This document shows, piece by piece, positions 60,976 through 64,000 of a DNA stretch of 64,000 nt. The DNA lies in assembly GCF_018524365.1 (NCBI RefSeq), contig NZ_JAEKFT010000013.1:59399-123398 (forward strand), written 5' to 3'. Source of the DNA: Denitromonas iodatirespirans (GTDB lineage: Bacteria; Pseudomonadota; Gammaproteobacteria; Burkholderiales; Rhodocyclaceae). The notes under the pieces were generated by a model. That model was not told the origin of the DNA, did not search any database, and saw only the letters and a program-made list of their open reading frames with translations. The first letter of the stretch is position 1. The number at the start of each line of letters is the position of its first letter. The translations under genes were made by a program, and so were the position numbers.

Positions 60976-63726
60976 ATGCGTGTGATCCGGACCCTGCGCC
61001 GTCTGCTCAAGCACTTCGGTCTGGCCCTGCTGCTGGCCGGAGTGCTGGGCGCCGCCACCGAGGCGGTCTACAAGAACGCGCTCGACGCCCAGCGCGACCG
61101 CGTGTACGCCGAATTCCAGCTCGCCGCCGCCCAGCACATCGGCACCCTGCGCAAGCGGCTCGACGCGGTGCTCGATCTTCAACACCTGCTCGGCGACCAT
61201 GTCGACGTGGCCGGCCCCGGCAGCGCCGGCGACTTCGCCCAGCTCAGCCAGTCGCTGATGCGGGTACACACCTTCATCAAGGCCATCGTGCTGGCCGACA
61301 TCGACCGCAGCACCACGCCCCCACAGCGTTTTCCGGCCCACCACGTGGCCTCCCGCGCCGCCTGGCCCCGGCCTGGCATCGACCTGGCCATGGAAGGGCC
61401 GGCCGCACTGGCCAGCCTGCAGGCCGCCCTCCGCAGTGGCCGGGTGGTAGCCACGCCGCTGCTCAGCCCGGAGGTCGACAACGGCGAGGGCATCCGCCTC
61501 TTTTCCCCCGCCGGCGAGCACCTGCTGGGCCTCTACATGCATCTCAGCGAACTGGCCCAGAGCACCTTGTGGGCGGGCATGGACCCCGACGCCCGCAACA
61601 TGGCCTTCACCATCCTCGACGCCACCGACGACCCGCGCAGCGCACGCGAGGTGTATCGCGACACCCTCGGCGAAGACTTCGAAACCGCCTATGTCGAGGC
61701 CATCGAATTCGCCGCCCGGCGCTGGCTGGTCATCGCCACCCCGACCCCCAACCATTTCGAACTCACCCCCTCCCCCTCGATCGCCCGCCAGCGCGCCACC
61801 GGCTGGGCCATCACCGTGCTGGCCGCGCTGCTGGTCGCCTTCCTGCAGACACGCAACTTCGTCATCCGCGAGCGGGTGCGCCGCAGCACCGCCGAGCTGG
61901 CCACCACCAACCGCATCCTCGCCGACACCAACGCCACGCTGCAGGCCGAAGTGGCGCAGCGCACCGCCTCGGAGGCGGCGCTGCGCGAGAGCACGGTGCT
62001 GCAGCAGGCCATCTTGCACAGCGCCGACTACGCCATCGTGCTCACCGACACCGACGGCATCATCCGCGTCTTCAACCCGGCGGCCGAGCGCATGCTCGGC
62101 TGCACCGCCGAGCAGGTGATCGGCCAATACACGCCGACCGTCTTCATCAATGCCGCGGCCATGGCGCGCATGGAGCAAAAGACCGACCAGCACGGCTTCG
62201 CCGCGGTGCTCGACACCGCGCGCCAGCTATCGTCGAGCGAACCGGTCGAACTCGAACTGGTCCGCTACGACGGGCACAGCGTGCCGGCGGCCGTCTCCAT
62301 CTCGCCGCTGATGGACGCCCACCACGGCCATGTCACCGGCTATCTGGCCATCGCCTCGGACATCACCCACCGCAAGGCCGCCGAGAGCCGCATCCTGCAT
62401 CTGGCCCATTTCGACCCGCTCACCGACCTGCCCAACCGCAGCCTGCTCGGCGTGCGCCTCGAATCGGCGCTGGAGGCGGCGAACCGCTTCGATCAATCGC
62501 TGGCCGTGCTGTTCCTCGACCTCGACCGCTTCAAGAACGTCAACGACTCGCTCGGCCACCAAGCCGGCGACGCCCTGCTCAAGGCCGTGTCCGGCCGCTT
62601 CCAGCATTGCGTGCGCGAGCAGGACACCGTCGCCCGCATGGGCGGCGACGAGTTCATCGTGGTGCTGCCCGAACTCGAAAACCGTCGCCAGGCCGCCGAA
62701 GTGGCCGAGCGCATCATCGAAGCGCTGGGCGCCCCCTTCGACGTCAAGGGCCATCGCCTGACCGTCACCCCCAGCATCGGCATCGCCATCTACCCCGACG
62801 ACGGCAGCACCGCCGACACCCTCATCCAGCATGCCGACGCGGCCATGTACCACGCCAAGGACACCGGCCGGAACAACTACCAGTTCTACGAATCGCGCCT
62901 CTCGCGTCTGGTGTCGACCCGCCTGGCGCTCGAAAACCGGCTGCGACGAGCCCTCGCGCACCAGGAATTCGAGCTCTACTACCAGCCCCAGGTCGACATC
63001 GCCAGCGGCGACTTCATCGGCGTCGAAGCCATGCTGCGCTGGCGCGATCCGGACGAAGGCCTGGTCGACCCGGCCACCTTCATCCCGGTCGCCGAAGACA
63101 GCGGCCTGATCGTGCCGATCGGCGCCTGGGTGCTGAGCACCGCCTGCGCCCAGGCCGAAGCCTGGCGCCGCGAACACCTCCTCGACGTGCCCATCGCGGT
63201 CAACCTCTCTGCCCGCCAGTTCGACGAAGACAGCCTGCTCGACACCGTCGCCGAGGTCCTGCGCGACACCGGCCTGCCCGCCAACCGGCTCGAACTGGAA
63301 CTGACCGAATCGCTGATCATGCGCAACCCGGAACTCACCGCCGAGGTGCTCGACGCCGCCAAGCGCCTGGGCGTGATGATCGGCGTCGACGACTTCGGCA
63401 CCGGCTACTCCAGCCTCGCCTACCTCAAGCGCTTCCCCATCGATAGGCTGAAGATCGACCGCTCCTTCATCGCCGACATCGCCTTCGAACCCGACGACGC
63501 CGCCATCGCCGAAACCATCGTCGCCATGGCCCACACCCTGCGCATCCAGGTCCTCGCCGAAGGCGTCGAAACCGTCACCCAACTGCGCATGCTGCGCAGC
63601 TGGCACTGCGACGCCTACCAGGGCTACCTGTGCAGCCACCCGCTGCCGGCGGCCGACATGAACGCGCTGCTGCGGGGGTTGCGGGCAGCGCGGCTGTATG
63701 GGTTGCCGGATGTGGGGCATGCGTGA
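60976..63726 (+). CDS. CHASE-like/PAS/GGDEF/EAL c-di-GMP enzyme
   Basis: A 916-residue inner-membrane protein. TM1 (about 12-30), a periplasmic CHASE-like sensor (about 35-275), TM2 (about 278-295), a short coiled stretch, PAS (about 335-470), GGDEF (intact GGDEF at 556-560, preceded by DPLTDLPNR) and EAL. In the EAL domain the signature is E684-A-M-L-R-W with the catalytic glutamate kept, and [21 protein letters not shown] and AEGVET are present, so both activities are possible. The ATG at 60976 is preferred for the membrane anchor; an ATG at 60946 is in frame. Not clearly in the mtnA operon; 46 bases separate it. Confidence 0.9.
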   Translation: MRVIRTLRRLLKHFGLALLLAGVLGAATEAVYKNALDAQRDRVYAEFQLAAAQHIGTLRKRLDAVLDLQHLLGDHVDVAGPGSAGDFAQLSQSLMRVHTFIKAIVLADIDRSTTPPQRFPAHHVASRAAWPRPGIDLAMEGPAALASLQAALRSGRVVATPLLSPEVDNGEGIRLFSPAGEHLLGLYMHLSELAQSTLWAGMDPDARNMAFTILDATDDPRSAREVYRDTLGEDFETAYVEAIEFAARRWLVIATPTPNHFELTPSPSIARQRATGWAITVLAALLVAFLQTRNFVIRERVRRSTAELATTNRILADTNATLQAEVAQRTASEAALRESTVLQQAILHSADYAIVLTDTDGIIRVFNPAAERMLGCTAEQVIGQYTPTVFINAAAMARMEQKTDQHGFAAVLDTARQLSSSEPVELELVRYDGHSVPAAVSISPLMDAHHGHVTGYLAIASDITHRKAAESRILHLAHFDPLTDLPNRSLLGVRLESALEAANRFDQSLAVLFLDLDRFKNVNDSLGHQAGDALLKAVSGRFQHCVREQDTVARMGGDEFIVVLPELENRRQAAEVAERIIEALGAPFDVKGHRLTVTPSIGIAIYPDDGSTADTLIQHADAAMYHAKDTGRNNYQFYESRLSRLVSTRLALENRLRRALAHQEFELYYQPQVDIASGDFIGVEAMLRWRDPDEGLVDPATFIPVAEDSGLIVPIGAWVLSTACAQAEAWRREHLLDVPIAVNLSARQFDEDSLLDTVAEVLRDTGLPANRLELELTESLIMRNPELTAEVLDAAKRLGVMIGVDDFGTGYSSLAYLKRFPIDRLKIDRSFIADIAFEPDDAAIAETIVAMAHTLRIQVLAEGVETVTQLRMLRSWHCDAYQGYLCSHPLPAADMNALLRGLRAARLYGLPDVGHA

Positions 63727-63871
63727 GAAGTGGCGGCCGGGCCGGTCTCGACCGGCTTTGTCAGTCGTTCTCAACCGTTGAACTGACTTCGCCTATTCGT
63801 TGGCCGGGTCTCGCCCCGGCGGGCGACTTACTTTCTTGCTCGTGCAAGAAAGGTAAGCAAAGAAGCACGCC
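63727..63871. repeat. extragenic repeat with a long hairpin
   Basis: The stretch GGGTCTCGCCCCGGCGGGCG (63807-63826) followed by CTTACTTTCTTG, six bases and CAAGAAAGGTAAG (63827-63857) is the familiar type of repeat found after genes in betaproteobacteria. The hairpin may act as a terminator for the preceding gene, though it has no clear T-run. There is no gene between 63727 and 63871. Confidence 0.65.
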
Positions 63872-64000
63872 TGTGTACGGTTCACACTCATCGGTAACAA
63901 ATCGGTTCAAAGACATGGGTAACAACTTCTACCCTGCATGGGAGCAACCAGGAGGACAGCCCCATGCCTTGGAACGAGGTCAAACCGATGGACCAACGGG
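63872..64000 (+). mobile_element. left end of an IS481-type insertion sequence (truncated by window)
   Basis: It begins with TGTGTACGG and directly interrupts the extragenic repeat. Inside, CATCGGTAACAA (63889-63900) and CATGGGTAACAA (63914-63925) are two near-identical copies that could be transposase-binding sites. An AGGAGGA ribosome-binding site precedes the transposase start at 63964. The right end lies outside the window. Confidence 0.75.
63964..64000 (+). CDS. IS481-family transposase, 5' end only
   Basis: The first twelve codons, MPWNEVKPMDQR, are a well-known N-terminus of IS481-type transposases. The ribosome-binding site AGGAGGA lies seven bases upstream of the ATG. The gene runs off the right edge, so the DDE catalytic domain is not visible. 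Confidence 0.85.
   Translation, partial: MPWNEVKPMDQR

Overview
This is a high-GC chromosomal window. The gene families (two-partner Mrp antiporter cluster, pilSR/ampD block, malic enzyme next to GTP-type PEP carboxykinase, YfiR and GGDEF/EAL signalling) and codon style point to a betaproteobacterium, most likely in the Rhodocyclales (Azoarcus/Thauera-like); the genus is an inference from gene content, not a search result.

Layout. (1) 1-1779: the right end of an integrated element, more AT-rich than the rest, with two XRE-type regulators, a tiny membrane protein, a well-formed promoter/operator, and a 3' half of tRNA-Ile2(CAU) that looks like an attachment site. (2) 1928-7806: a c-di-GMP signalling trio (membrane PAS-GGDEF-EAL, HD-GYP response regulator, soluble hybrid histidine kinase with Hpt). 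(3) 7819-15127, minus strand: glyoxalase I, SprT/YgjP-like metalloprotein, molybdopterin-binding-domain protein, EI24 membrane protein, HrpA helicase, fluoride channel. (4) 15191-16461: an ECF sigma factor with a zinc-type anti-sigma partner and a candidate autoregulated promoter. (5) 16471-23996, minus strand: an operon-like array TonB receptor - YfiR - CHASE8-type hybrid histidine kinase - response regulator with dead GGDEF and intact EAL. (6) 24219-31085: glnS, a J-like membrane protein without HPD, and a four-gene MacA/MacB-type ABC exporter with two permeases. (7) 31124-32398: an isolated TIR-domain protein with two further Rossmann-like nucleotide-enzyme modules, a possible defence protein. 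(8) 32500-40927, minus strand: a pseudouridine synthase with tandem S4 domains, then a ten-gene Mrp/MBH-like cation/proton antiporter operon with three antiporter-type subunits. (9) 41087-47473: hydroxyacid dehydrogenase and divergent IclR regulator, PBP7-type endopeptidase, patatin phospholipase, NADP malic enzyme with a PTA-like tail. (10) 47856-52706: PEP carboxykinase, aminotransferase, lytic transglycosylase with long structured leader, LysM/BON protein. (11) 52812-56527: ampD - pilR - pilS - PP0621-like block. (12) 56593-63726: methionine-type aminotransferase divergent from an overlapping operon of mtnA, a FucA-like class II aldolase, a DUF59 protein and an NnrS-like membrane protein, followed by a CHASE-like PAS-GGDEF-EAL protein. 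(13) 63727-64000: an extragenic repeat interrupted by the left end of an IS481-type element.

How it fits together. The strongest theme is c-di-GMP turnover: three EAL proteins, one HD-GYP protein and two hybrid kinases with Hpt tails. The TonB/YfiR array appears to connect an outer-membrane receptor to a phosphorelay that ends in a phosphodiesterase. A second theme is carbon and sulfur salvage: malic enzyme and PEPCK are divergently arranged, and mtnA plus a FucA-like aldolase (with no mtnB/C/D nearby) suggests a DHAP-type shunt for 5-methylthioadenosine. The TIR protein and the two edge elements are the accessory parts of the window.
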